A stretch of 64,000 nt of DNA from an uncultured Merdimonas sp. Lineage in GTDB: Bacteria; Bacillota; Clostridia; Lachnospirales; Lachnospiraceae. The stretch is from the NCBI GenBank assembly GCA_944378225.1, contig CALWGE010000004.1, positions 25,082 through 89,081 of the forward strand. Reading direction: 5' to 3'. This document shows positions 8,849 through 17,675 of the stretch, piece by piece. The stretch's first letter is position 1. Each line of letters opens with the position of its first letter. Below the pieces are notes generated by a model. The model ran no database searches, was not told where the DNA came from, and saw nothing but the letters and a program-made list of their open reading frames with translations. A program made the translations under genes and the position numbers.

Positions 8849-10215
8849 ATTTTACTTCTCTGGCCTTTCTGGCATTCTTTATGATTGTATGGATGGGATA
8901 TCTGATTTTTCCGTCAGGAGGACGGAAGATATGGCTTCTTGCAGCCAGCTATCTGTTCTGTGCCCTGTTCAGCGTGACTGCGCTCTGTATTCTCTTTGTT
9001 TCCACGCTTGTAACTTACCTGGGAGGTCTTGCCCTGGAAACGGGCAGAAAAGGGGAGAAAGCTGCAGGCGGTACAGAAAAAACTGTATTTTGGGCGGTGA
9101 CAGGATTTCATATTCTTGCGCTTGGCTTTTTTAAATATAATACCCTGGGAATTCTGCTTCCGGTGGGTATTTCCTTCTATACCTTTCAGGCTATCGGCTA
9201 TCTGGCGGATGTACAGAGAGGAAATATGGAGGCCGAAAGAAATTTTCTGAATTTTGCGTTGTTTCAGGCTTTCTTTCCCAGACTGATTCAGGGACCTATT
9301 GAACGAAGCGGTAATCTTCTGACACAGATTCGGACTCTTCCTGAGAGAAAACTGCGTGACTGGGAGCGTATCCGGGAAGGCGGACTTCTCATTCTCTGGG
9401 GATTGTGTGAAAAGCTTCTGATTGCAGATCGGATTGCCATTCCGGTCAATGCAGTATACAGTCAGTTTGGGGCTTTTGGCGGAGTGGAAATCGCGCTGAC
9501 AACACTTCTTTATGCATTTCAGATATACTGTGATTTTTCAGGCTACACAGATATTGCCAGAGGAACGGCCAGGATTCTGGGATTTGATCTGACAGCCAAT
9601 TTCTGCCGTCCCTATCTGGCGGATTCTGTTCAGGATTTCTGGCGCAGATGGCATCAGTCCTTAAGCTCCTGGCTCAGAGATTACCTTTATATTCCGCTGG
9701 GAGGAAGCAGAAAGGGCAGATTCCGCCGGGCACTCAATATTATGCTTACCTTTCTGGTAAGCGGAATCTGGCATGGAACAGGCTTCCATTTCCTTGTCTG
9801 GGGAGGTCTTCACGGACTGGGACAGATTTTTGATATTAAGAACTGGAAGCTTCCCGGAATAATGAAACGGCTTCTTGTGTTTCTGTTTGTAGATTTGACG
9901 TGGATGGTGTTCCGGGTGAATTCTCTCGGAGACCTGAAAGGGATGATTCGGATTCTGGTGACAGATTTCAGACTTCGTGATTTTGCAGGTATGGAATTAA
10001 CAGTCCTGGAGTGGCTGCTGATTTTTCTGGGAATTCTTCTGGTGCTGTGCAAGGATCTGGCAAACGAAAGAGGCTTTGGTTTCCGGCAGTGGATCCTGAG
10101 GCAGAATGCGGTTCTGCGCTGCCTGATTTACACAGGACTTGTGGCAGCAGTCGTGATACTGGGGGTCTATGGAGCAGCATATGATACGAGTCAGTTCCTG
10201 TATACACAGTTCTGA
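8845..10215 (+). CDS. MBOAT family membrane O-acyltransferase (AlgI/DltB-like)
   Basis: A 456-residue polytopic protein of the membrane-bound O-acyltransferase family, which passes an acyl group across the membrane to an extracellular polymer or lipid-linked glycan. Recognisable motifs are PVGISFYTFQAIGYL, the arginine-rich DFWRRWHQSLSSWLRDYL and SGIWHGTGFHFLVWG with the invariant histidine. MBOATs of this type work with an extracytoplasmic SGNH partner, and an SGNH-like gene lies directly downstream. Start ATG 8845 overlaps the upstream stop. Confidence 0.9.
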   Translation: MNFTSLAFLAFFMIVWMGYLIFPSGGRKIWLLAASYLFCALFSVTALCILFVSTLVTYLGGLALETGRKGEKAAGGTEKTVFWAVTGFHILALGFFKYNTLGILLPVGISFYTFQAIGYLADVQRGNMEAERNFLNFALFQAFFPRLIQGPIERSGNLLTQIRTLPERKLRDWERIREGGLLILWGLCEKLLIADRIAIPVNAVYSQFGAFGGVEIALTTLLYAFQIYCDFSGYTDIARGTARILGFDLTANFCRPYLADSVQDFWRRWHQSLSSWLRDYLYIPLGGSRKGRFRRALNIMLTFLVSGIWHGTGFHFLVWGGLHGLGQIFDIKNWKLPGIMKRLLVFLFVDLTWMVFRVNSLGDLKGMIRILVTDFRLRDFAGMELTVLEWLLIFLGILLVLCKDLANERGFGFRQWILRQNAVLRCLIYTGLVAAVVILGVYGAAYDTSQFLYTQF

Positions 10216-10241
10216 GAATTTTTCGAAAGGAGATTTGTCCG

Positions 10242-11396
10242 GTGAAAAAGAAGAGAACAGGGGATAAGAAGCATATGGCACTCAGATTTCTTGCCATGGC
10301 GCTTGCGGTTGCTGTGCTGACCGGTGCGCTGGTGAAAGTCTGTGACTATCTGCTGGTGGATGATACAGGCAGTTATACAAGACTTACCCTGCATGAGTTC
10401 TATCAGGTTTCAGATAAAGGGGAGAAGATTGATACTCTGTTTCTCGGAAGTTCACATTGTTTCCGTGCCTATGACCCGCAGCTTTTTACAGAACTGACAG
10501 GTAAGACTGCGTTTAATCTGGGTTCTTCTTCTCAGAATTATGATACGTCCTATTATCTTCTTCGGGAGGCAGCAAGATATCAGGAACTGAAGACGGTTTA
10601 TCTGGATATGCATTACAAGTTTCTGTTTATTGACAAAGAGGACCGGGATCTGGTACAGGCAAATATTATTTCAGATTATATGCGTTGGTCCTTGAATAAA
10701 TTACAGTTTCTTCTGACTACGTCAGAAGCTGCAGAGTATACGAACCGTTTTCTGCCTTTCAGGAGAAACTGGCAGCAGCTGGGGGATATTGCTTATATAA
10801 AAGAAGTTCTGGAAAAGAAGCAGGCGGACAGTTACCGTAATTATGAGCCGGTGGCAGTGGAACAGGAATTTTATGCAGGCCGGGGATTTGTCTGGTCGGA
10901 TGCTGTACTCGATGCAGAAGAAATTACCTGGTGGGATAATTTTACGGATGTTTCACAGGATATGGACAGTGATGTAACCTATACACTGGAATATATAGAA
11001 AAGATTGTGGGTTTCTGCAGGGAAGAAGGAATCCGTCTCGTGTTTGTGACTGCGCCCAGCTTTGACAGATATCTGCAGGAAATAGGGCCTTATGATGAGG
11101 CGCACCAGTATATTCAGAAAATGGCAGATAATTTAGGGATTCCGTATCTTGACTTCAATCTCTGCAGGAAAGAATATCTGGATCTGGGAGAAGACAGTTA
11201 TATTGATGTGGATCACCTGAACGGACAGGGGGCTCTGCAGCTGACAACTCTTCTGGCAGAACTGGATGGCCCTCTGGAAGCGATCCAGACAGGTACGGAG
11301 AACAGCGGAGAACAGGGCTTGAGCAGTTTGAACACTGCGGAATCTGTCCAGGAGTTCGTTGACGAATATTTCACAGCATGGTATGATAAAGAATAA
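10242..11396 (+). CDS. Membrane-anchored SGNH/DltD-like partner of the MBOAT
   Basis: A 384-residue protein with one N-terminal hydrophobic segment (about residues 12-32) and an extracytoplasmic domain. FLGSSHCFRAYDPQLF carries the Ser of the SGNH block I, and DVDHLNGQGA near 322-331 carries the Asp/His pair of block V, so it looks like an active serine esterase or acyltransferase fold. This matches DltD/AlgJ-type partners of MBOAT proteins. Start is a GTG with aaaggag 9 bases upstream; no nearby ATG has an SD. It probably completes acyl transfer to the surface glycan made by this locus. Confidence 0.75.
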   Translation: MKKKRTGDKKHMALRFLAMALAVAVLTGALVKVCDYLLVDDTGSYTRLTLHEFYQVSDKGEKIDTLFLGSSHCFRAYDPQLFTELTGKTAFNLGSSSQNYDTSYYLLREAARYQELKTVYLDMHYKFLFIDKEDRDLVQANIISDYMRWSLNKLQFLLTTSEAAEYTNRFLPFRRNWQQLGDIAYIKEVLEKKQADSYRNYEPVAVEQEFYAGRGFVWSDAVLDAEEITWWDNFTDVSQDMDSDVTYTLEYIEKIVGFCREEGIRLVFVTAPSFDRYLQEIGPYDEAHQYIQKMADNLGIPYLDFNLCRKEYLDLGEDSYIDVDHLNGQGALQLTTLLAELDGPLEAIQTGTENSGEQGLSSLNTAESVQEFVDEYFTAWYDKE

Positions 11397-11419
11397 TAGG
11401 CTGAAAAGAGGAATTTGCG

Positions 11420-12511
11420 ATGAAAATTATGGCAAACCGCATGGATCGGGGATTTTTCCGGTATCAGCAGGAGTTTGAGGAAAAAGCTCTGGAGGTTCTG
11501 CGTTCAGGCTGGTATGTTCTTGGAAATGAAGTAAAGAGTTTTGAAGAAGAGTTTGCAGCTTACACGGGCGGCGGACATTGTGTGGGTCTGGCCAGCGGAC
11601 TCGATGCTCTCTGGATCGCTTTCCGGCTTTTGGGAATCGGACCGGGCGATGAAGTCATCGTACAGGGAAACACCTATATTGCCAGTGTGATGGGTATTAC
11701 CATAAATGGAGCCACACCGATTTTTGTGGAGCCGAATGAATATTATAATATTGATGTATCCAAGATTGAAGAAAAGATTACAGAACGGACAAAGGCGGTG
11801 CTGGTTGTTCATCTTTATGGCCAGTCTGCCGATATGGCGGCTGTAAAAGCGTTAACAGACCGTTATAATCTGAAACTGGTAGAAGATTGTGCCCAGTCAC
11901 ATGGCGCATGTTTTGACGGGCAGATGACGGGAACGTTTGGAGATGTCGGCTGCTTTTCCTTTTATCCGTCAAAGAATGTGGGCGCTTTTGGAGACGGCGG
12001 CGGCGTAATTGTAAAAGACGCGGGACTGGCAGAGGATTTCCGGGTGTTCCGCAATTACGGAAGTGAAAAGCGGTATTATAATAAAGTGGTAGGAGCCAAT
12101 TCCAGACTGGACGAACTGCAGGCAGGTCTTCTGAGAGTCCGGCTGCGTCATGTGAGAGAGTGTGAGGAGGAACGCTGTCAGATTGCCGACCGGTATCTGA
12201 AAGAAATTGAGAATCCCAAACTTATACTTCCCGGAGTTCAGAAAGGAGCTACTGCCGTATGGCATCAGTTTGTGGTACGTTGTGAGCAGCGGGACGAACT
12301 GAAAGAGTACCTGGAGAAAAAGGAGATCGGAACTATCATTCATTATCCGATTCCGCCTCATCTTTCAGAGGCATATCAATATCTGGGATATAAAACGGGA
12401 GACTTCCCGGTTACGGAAAAATATGCGAAGGAAGTTCTGTCTCTGCCTATGTATAACGGTATGACAGAGGAAGAACAGACTTATGTGATTGAAGCGCTGA
12501 ATGCGTTCTGA
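11420..12511 (+). CDS. DegT/DnrJ/EryC1 sugar aminotransferase (FdtB/QdtB-like)
   Basis: A 363-residue PLP-dependent aminotransferase that would convert an NDP-keto-sugar to an NDP-amino-sugar. The Schiff-base lysine is K185 in FYPSKNVGAFGDGG, and D156 in EDCAQSHG contacts the PLP pyridine. The next gene encodes an FdtA/QdtA-type ketoisomerase, so the likely product is a dTDP-3-amino-3,6-dideoxyhexose (Fuc3N or Qui3N). The dTDP-glucose enzymes RmlA and RmlB are not in this window. The product identity is inferred from context. Confidence 0.85.
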   Translation: MKIMANRMDRGFFRYQQEFEEKALEVLRSGWYVLGNEVKSFEEEFAAYTGGGHCVGLASGLDALWIAFRLLGIGPGDEVIVQGNTYIASVMGITINGATPIFVEPNEYYNIDVSKIEEKITERTKAVLVVHLYGQSADMAAVKALTDRYNLKLVEDCAQSHGACFDGQMTGTFGDVGCFSFYPSKNVGAFGDGGGVIVKDAGLAEDFRVFRNYGSEKRYYNKVVGANSRLDELQAGLLRVRLRHVRECEEERCQIADRYLKEIENPKLILPGVQKGATAVWHQFVVRCEQRDELKEYLEKKEIGTIIHYPIPPHLSEAYQYLGYKTGDFPVTEKYAKEVLSLPMYNGMTEEEQTYVIEALNAF

Positions 12512-12519
12512 TTTGCGAC

Positions 12520-12534
12520 TGCCGGCCGCCGGCA
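12520..12534. repeat. Short perfect palindrome between aminotransferase and ketoisomerase genes
   Basis: TGCCGGC (12520-12526), one base, GCCGGCA (12528-12534). It is a very GC-rich inverted repeat with no following T-run, so it is not a canonical terminator. It may be an mRNA processing or stability hairpin within the operon. Confidence 0.5.
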
Positions 12535-12557
12535 ATTAAATTGCAGGGAGAGATAGA

Positions 12558-12980
12558 ATGAGTATCAAAGAACAGTATAAAATCCTGGAATTTGGAGATC
12601 TGGGAGATGAGAGAGGCAAGCTGGTGGTTGTGGAAGGGGCCATGGATATCCCCTTTGAAATCAAAAGAGTCTTTTATATCTATGGCTCGGACAGCAGTGT
12701 GATTCGTGGACAGCATGCCAACCGGAACTCAGAATTTGTTCTTATTAACGTGAGCGGATCCAGTAAAGTGCGTGTGGACAATGGCTTTGAGGAAGAGATC
12801 ATTGAGCTGAACAGGCCCAGAATGGGACTTTACCTTCCCACCATGCTCTGGAAGGACATGTATGATTTCAGTGCGGATTCCGTTCTCCTGGTTCTGACGA
12901 ATACCCATTATGACGGGAAGGAATATATCCGCGATTATGACGAATATCTGAAGGAAGTAGGAGGAATCCGCAGGCGATGA
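12558..12980 (+). CDS. FdtA/QdtA-type dTDP-keto-sugar isomerase (cupin)
   Basis: A 140-residue cupin of the WxcM/FdtA/QdtA family. The stretch GDERGKLVVVEG and the VIRGQHANRNSEF motif with its His are family landmarks. Such enzymes shift the keto group of dTDP-4-keto-6-deoxyglucose from C4 to C3, creating the substrate for the upstream aminotransferase. Its stop overlaps the start of the following glycosyltransferase (ATGA), so the genes are translationally coupled. Whether the product is the 3,4-keto-galacto (FdtA) or gluco (QdtA) isomer cannot be told by eye. Confidence 0.85.
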   Translation: MSIKEQYKILEFGDLGDERGKLVVVEGAMDIPFEIKRVFYIYGSDSSVIRGQHANRNSEFVLINVSGSSKVRVDNGFEEEIIELNRPRMGLYLPTMLWKDMYDFSADSVLLVLTNTHYDGKEYIRDYDEYLKEVGGIRRR

Positions 12981-13915
12981 GTAAGCTTTCAATTATCGTT
13001 CCTGTATACTGGAACTCGGACACCCTGATGCTGCTTTATCAGGATATGAGAGAAAAGATTCTCCATAAACTGGAGGAATATGAGATTGTCTTTGTAGATG
13101 ACGGATCCGGAGATAATTCCTGGGAGATCATGAATCAGATCCGTGATATGGATGAAAATGTCCGCCTTGTGAAGCTGTCCAGGAATTTTGGAGAACATGC
13201 AGCGATTCTGGCAGGGTTGTCTGTCTGTACGGGAGATTGCGCTGTAACCAAGCAGGCAGATCTGCAGGAAGATTCCGAGTTGATTCTGCAGCTTTATGAC
13301 AAATGGAAGGAAGGCAATAAAGTAGTCCTTGCAGTCCGGGCAGACCGGGATGAGGGAGCAGTGCAGAAGTTTTTTGCCAATCTGTATTATACCATGATGC
13401 GCAAGCTGGTGGTAAAGGACATGCCTAAGGGCGGGTTCGACTGCTATCTGCTTGATCGCCAGGTGATAGAAGTCCTGCTGATGCTGGATGAAAAGAATTC
13501 CGCGCTTACCCTTCAGGTGCTTTGGGTAGGGTTTAAGAGTGATAAGGTATACTTCCACAGAAAAGCCCGGGAGATTGGAACTTCCCGCTGGACTCTTTCC
13601 AAAAAGGTCAAGCTGGTTGTGGATTCCATGATGAGTTTTTCCTATTTCCCGGTACGTTTTATGTCTTTCCTGGGTTCTGCCTATGCAGTTGTAGCAGTTA
13701 TTATGGCGATTGTGCTGATGGCACAGAAGATTTCCGGTGTAGAAGACATGCAGGGCTGGACATCGCTTATGGTCCTCATGTTGTTCTCTTTTGGCGTCAT
13801 TATGGTAATGCTGGGACTTCTGGGAGAGTATATCTGGCGGGCGCTGGATGCTTCGAGAAACAGGCCGCCGTTCCTGATTGACGAGACGAAGGGCTTTGAA
13901 GAAAAGAAAGACTGA
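12977..13915 (+). CDS. GtrB-like family 2 glycosyltransferase with C-terminal membrane helices (variant catalytic motif)
   Basis: A 312-residue GT-A enzyme followed by two C-terminal transmembrane helices (about 225-250 and 260-285). This is the architecture of enzymes that load a sugar onto undecaprenyl phosphate. IIVPVYWNSDTL and VFVDDGSGDNS are the nucleotide-binding motifs. Where relatives usually have DADLQD, this protein has QADLQE: the first and last acids are changed and the central Asp is kept. The gene starts within the preceding stop (ATGA), and a second GT of the same type follows. Together they could load two different sugars, or this copy may have changed specificity. Confidence 0.85.
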   Translation: MSKLSIIVPVYWNSDTLMLLYQDMREKILHKLEEYEIVFVDDGSGDNSWEIMNQIRDMDENVRLVKLSRNFGEHAAILAGLSVCTGDCAVTKQADLQEDSELILQLYDKWKEGNKVVLAVRADRDEGAVQKFFANLYYTMMRKLVVKDMPKGGFDCYLLDRQVIEVLLMLDEKNSALTLQVLWVGFKSDKVYFHRKAREIGTSRWTLSKKVKLVVDSMMSFSYFPVRFMSFLGSAYAVVAVIMAIVLMAQKISGVEDMQGWTSLMVLMLFSFGVIMVMLGLLGEYIWRALDASRNRPPFLIDETKGFEEKKD

Positions 13916-13926
13916 CAGGAGCGCTT

Positions 13927-14883
13927 ATGGACAGAATTTCGGTGATTGTTCCCTGCTATAATGAGCAGGAAGCTATTCCTATTTTTTATAACGAAATCGT
14001 AAAAACGGCGGAAGAGCTGCGTCAGAAGGCGGAGCTCCAGATTCTGTTTGTCAATGACGGTTCAAAGGACGCAAGTCTTGATGAAATGAAAAAGCTGGCA
14101 GAGCAGGACTCCCGTGTGAAGTATGTAAGTTTTTCACGGAATTTCGGGAAAGAAGCCGCTATGTATGCCGGGCTTTCCTATGCGGATGGCGATTACACGG
14201 CAATCATGGATGTGGACCTGCAGGATCCGCCTTCTCTGCTGCCGGAGATGTACCGGCTTATCACGGAAGAGTCTTACGATTGTGTGGCTACCAGGAGAGT
14301 GACCCGGAAGGGAGAGCCGCCTATCCGTTCTTTTTTTGCGAGGCGCTTTTACGCTATGATGCACCGGCTGTCCAAGACAGAAATTGTAGACGGAGCCCGG
14401 GATTATCGTCTCATGACCAGACAGTTTGTGAATGAACTGCTTCGTCTGGGGGAATATAACCGGTTTTCCAAAGGACTGTTCGGCTGGGTCGGATTTAAGA
14501 CGAAATGGCTGGAGTATGAAAATGTGGAACGAAGTGCCGGAGAAACCAAATGGTCCTTCTGGAAACTTCTGATTTACAGCATTGACGGAATTGTAGGATT
14601 TTCCACAGCTCCGCTGGCTATCGCTGCGTTCCTTGGTGTCTTTTTCTGTATTGTGGCCTTTTTGGCTCTCTGCTTTATCATTGTACGGACGATACTGTTC
14701 GGGGATCCGGTATCAGGATGGCCGTCAATGACCTGCATTATCATTTTCCTGGGTGGAATTCAATTGTTCTGTATTGGAATTCTGGGAGAGTATCTGGCTA
14801 AGACTTATATGGAAACCAAGCACCGTCCGATTTTTATCTGTAAAGAAACAAACGTAGACAAAGCCCAGGAGGAGGCAGAATGA
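13927..14883 (+). CDS. GtrB-like polyprenyl-phosphate glycosyltransferase
   Basis: A 318-residue family 2 glycosyltransferase with a standard GT-A core (VIVPCYNEQEAI, LFVNDGSKDAS, MDVDLQDPPSLLPEM). Two C-terminal transmembrane helices (about 235-262 and 272-297) are visible. Family members such as GtrB and DPM1-like enzymes transfer a sugar from an NDP-sugar to a polyprenyl phosphate, which is then flipped and used by a GT-C enzyme outside. The catalytic motif is intact here, unlike in the preceding paralogue. Its stop overlaps the following SGNH gene. Confidence 0.88.
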   Translation: MDRISVIVPCYNEQEAIPIFYNEIVKTAEELRQKAELQILFVNDGSKDASLDEMKKLAEQDSRVKYVSFSRNFGKEAAMYAGLSYADGDYTAIMDVDLQDPPSLLPEMYRLITEESYDCVATRRVTRKGEPPIRSFFARRFYAMMHRLSKTEIVDGARDYRLMTRQFVNELLRLGEYNRFSKGLFGWVGFKTKWLEYENVERSAGETKWSFWKLLIYSIDGIVGFSTAPLAIAAFLGVFFCIVAFLALCFIIVRTILFGDPVSGWPSMTCIIIFLGGIQLFCIGILGEYLAKTYMETKHRPIFICKETNVDKAQEEAE

Positions 14884-15974
14884 AGGAAAAGTATATAAGG
14901 CCGCTTCTGGCAGTATTCGTTCTTTTATTTGCCGGCATGCTGGCATGGAACGTCTCCCTGCAGAGAGAAGTCGCCAAATATAAGCCTCAGGTAGAAGGAT
15001 ACCTGCCGGAGGATATTTATGTGGCCGTGGGAAGCACCATTGAACTTTATGACGATCAGGTAATCTGGTCCGGTATTCGGGACGGATATTCCTGTAACTG
15101 GGACTGTGAAATTGGGGAGAATCTGGAGGATCGGTTTTCTGTTACAGGAAAGGAGGAGCAGATCGGAGAGTATCCGCTGACTCTGACAGTCTATGATTAT
15201 AATATTAATGAAATTCTGACATTGTCCAGTACGCTTCATGTGGTGGAGCAGCTGGAAGGAGAATATTCCATTATGAATATGGGAGACAGTCTGTCCGACG
15301 GGAAGGAGTGGTACAGAACCATCTACCACCTGTCCGGCGATCAGATTACCTTTACAGGAACAAGAGGCTGGACACGTTACGGCCATGAGGGAAGAAGCGG
15401 TTTTTCGGCGCAGGATTATCTGGAGCCGACAGAATTTTTCTCCAATGGCGTAAGCGAGGGAATTCAGCCTTTTTATGATCCGGTCCAGGAAATGTTTGAC
15501 TGGAATTATTATAAACTGTATACCGGAAAGGATCCGGATGTTATTCAGATCTTTCTTGGAACCAACGGACTGAAAGATGATCCGTCTGATACAGTGAAAG
15601 CTATTGCACAGATGGTAGATAATATCCGTCATCACGATAAAGAAATACCGATTTATCTGGTTAACACTATTTATTGGGCGGATCAGGAGAAAATCGGAAC
15701 CATGGTGCGTCAGGACGGCACAGCTTTTCTTCAGGGGGAATTCAAAAACCGTTCTGATAAACGGATTATGGATCTGATGCAGGCCATGGCGGAAGAATTT
15801 GAAGGAATGCACCATGTGGAACTGATTCCTCTGGCTCTGATGCATAACAGCGCAGAGAACTTTGAAGATGGTGATGCGCTGCATCCCGGTATGGCTGGCT
15901 ATGACCAGTTTGCTTCTGTTATGTACAGCGTATATTGCGGTACTCTGCCTTCTATGCTGGAGGAAAACAGCTGA
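14880..15974 (+). CDS. Membrane-anchored SGNH/GDSL hydrolase
   Basis: A 364-residue protein with an N-terminal signal-anchor (residues 7-25), a roughly 90-residue beta-rich linker and a C-terminal SGNH domain. MNMGDSLSDG supplies the catalytic Ser (block I), FLGTNGLKDD the block III position and GDALHPGMAGYD the Asp/His pair (block V). It probably adds or removes acyl groups on an exported glycan. It overlaps the upstream glycosyltransferase by ATGA. It is the second SGNH protein of the locus and unlike the DltD-like one, so two acylation or deacylation steps are possible. Confidence 0.8.
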   Translation: MKEKYIRPLLAVFVLLFAGMLAWNVSLQREVAKYKPQVEGYLPEDIYVAVGSTIELYDDQVIWSGIRDGYSCNWDCEIGENLEDRFSVTGKEEQIGEYPLTLTVYDYNINEILTLSSTLHVVEQLEGEYSIMNMGDSLSDGKEWYRTIYHLSGDQITFTGTRGWTRYGHEGRSGFSAQDYLEPTEFFSNGVSEGIQPFYDPVQEMFDWNYYKLYTGKDPDVIQIFLGTNGLKDDPSDTVKAIAQMVDNIRHHDKEIPIYLVNTIYWADQEKIGTMVRQDGTAFLQGEFKNRSDKRIMDLMQAMAEEFEGMHHVELIPLALMHNSAENFEDGDALHPGMAGYDQFASVMYSVYCGTLPSMLEENS

Positions 15975-16043
15975 AAAATACGAACAGAAAAGAGCTGATT
16001 TTGCAGTAAGATACAGCGAGTCCGGATCAGGGAGGAAATGAAT

Positions 16044-17675
16044 ATGACGAAAACAGAGAAAGCAGCGGAAATATCTGTCCGGATTTATCGGTCGCTTCTG
16101 CTGTTCTTTAAAAAATATTACTGGATATTTTTTACTTTGGCCTGCCTCGTGCTGGCCTTTTTCTGCTTCCGTTGTCTGGATGTTTCGTATGTGGATTCCT
16201 GGGACGAGGCGCGTCACGGAGTCAATGCTTATGAAATGATTCAGAATGGAGATTATATCCGTCATACGTACAATTATCAGACAGACGACTGGAATCTGAA
16301 GCCTTCGATCAGTTATTGGGGAATTGTTCTGGGCTTTCGTCTCTTTGGATACAGTGTGACAGGACTGAGATTTATCTCAGCATTTTCCTATCTGCTTACG
16401 GGAATTGCCTGTGCGCTTTTTGCGAAAAAATACAGCAAAGAGGCCTCGATTCTGGTGCTGGGATTTTTCTGCGCAAATGAACGTCCCCTTTCAGCACATC
16501 TGGCCAGAGCCGGGGATGCAGATGCACTTTACATGCTGTTTTTTACGCTTGCTATGCTTGCTATGCTCCGTGTCCGGGAAAACCATAAGAGGGTATATGC
16601 CTGCGGCTTTTTATTTTCGCTGGCATTTCTGACAAAAAGCTGGCATGCCGGTATGATAGCGGCTGTTGGCGGGCTTTATCTTCTGGGCACAGGAGAGTTG
16701 TTTCGCCTGAAACTGAAGGAGTGGGGCGGATTTCTGCTTTCTGTCTTTCTGCCGCTGCTGCTGTGGTTTGGCTGGCGTTTTACAAAAGACGGATTTTTTT
16801 TCCTGAGGCAGATGGTGGAAGTGGATCTTCTGGCACGTACAGGCAGTTCAAATTTTGAAGGACATGAGTTCCCGTTTTCCTTCTATTATGACATGGTATT
16901 TGGAGCGGAAGGCTTCATATACCGTTGGCTGATGCTGATTTGTCTGGCTGGACTTGCGGCCGGTCTGGTCTGGCTGTGGAAGACACGAAGCTGGAAACAG
17001 GCCAGAGAAAGTGGAACGCTTCAGGATGTATTTGGATATCTGCTCTGGTTTCTGATTCCGTTTCTGGGTTTTTCTCTGATCCGGACGAAGCTTATCTGGT
17101 ATTGCTATCCCTGCACAGTGCCCCTGATTATGGGAGCGGCAGTTTTTCTGGGGAAAGCGCTGAATATTCCTTTTCATATGGAGAGGGAGAAGATGGAAGC
17201 TGTGTGCCTGAACCGGGGAACATATAAGGAGACGGCAGGCGGAAAAATCGCAGGCGTTAAGCTTGCAGCCAGTCTGGCAATCTGGATTCTGGCTGCCGGA
17301 TGTGCTGCAGGTACAGGATATTATATGTGGAATTCCTATCTGCATGTGATACGTGAAGCGCACGGGGATCCGTTTCAGCTTTTTATACAGGAAAGCGTGG
17401 AACGTGATGCAGAATATGCGGGTGTGAAAGCATACATCTGTGTGCCTGGAGAAGACCCGGAGAAAATCGGGAACTGGGATCAGAATGTACTGTTTATGGC
17501 AGAAATCAGCGGAGATTTCCATTGCACGGATGGAGGAGCGGAGGCCTTCCTGAAAGAAAATGAGCCGGCTGTCCTGTATATAGACGCGGCTCATTATGAG
17601 GAATACAGCAGGGAGCTTGCAGGTACACAGGTGATCTGTGAAAATGAAAGCTATCTGCTGCTGGGTAAAGAATAA
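16044..17675 (+). CDS. GT-C (ArnT/PMT-like) membrane glycosyltransferase
   Basis: A 543-residue polytopic protein. The first extracytoplasmic loop contains DSWDEARHGVNAYEMIQNGD and LKPSISYW, matching the acidic catalytic motif of GT39/GT83 enzymes that take a sugar from polyprenyl phosphate and transfer it outside the membrane. About 10-12 hydrophobic segments follow, then a small soluble C-terminal domain. ATG 16044 is chosen over 16038 because ggagg (16031-16035) is 8 bases from the former and only 2 from the latter. It is the natural partner of the two GtrB-like enzymes just upstream. Its last 25 bases overlap the convergent gene. Confidence 0.85.
   Translation: MTKTEKAAEISVRIYRSLLLFFKKYYWIFFTLACLVLAFFCFRCLDVSYVDSWDEARHGVNAYEMIQNGDYIRHTYNYQTDDWNLKPSISYWGIVLGFRLFGYSVTGLRFISAFSYLLTGIACALFAKKYSKEASILVLGFFCANERPLSAHLARAGDADALYMLFFTLAMLAMLRVRENHKRVYACGFLFSLAFLTKSWHAGMIAAVGGLYLLGTGELFRLKLKEWGGFLLSVFLPLLLWFGWRFTKDGFFFLRQMVEVDLLARTGSSNFEGHEFPFSFYYDMVFGAEGFIYRWLMLICLAGLAAGLVWLWKTRSWKQARESGTLQDVFGYLLWFLIPFLGFSLIRTKLIWYCYPCTVPLIMGAAVFLGKALNIPFHMEREKMEAVCLNRGTYKETAGGKIAGVKLAASLAIWILAAGCAAGTGYYMWNSYLHVIREAHGDPFQLFIQESVERDAEYAGVKAYICVPGEDPEKIGNWDQNVLFMAEISGDFHCTDGGAEAFLKENEPAVLYIDAAHYEEYSRELAGTQVICENESYLLLGKE

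Noticed and set aside
14925-16265. 446-codon open frame on the - strand
   Set aside because: It covers the SGNH gene and the 5' end of the GT-C gene in antisense and shows no family motif, no SD and a composition like a shadow of codon bias.
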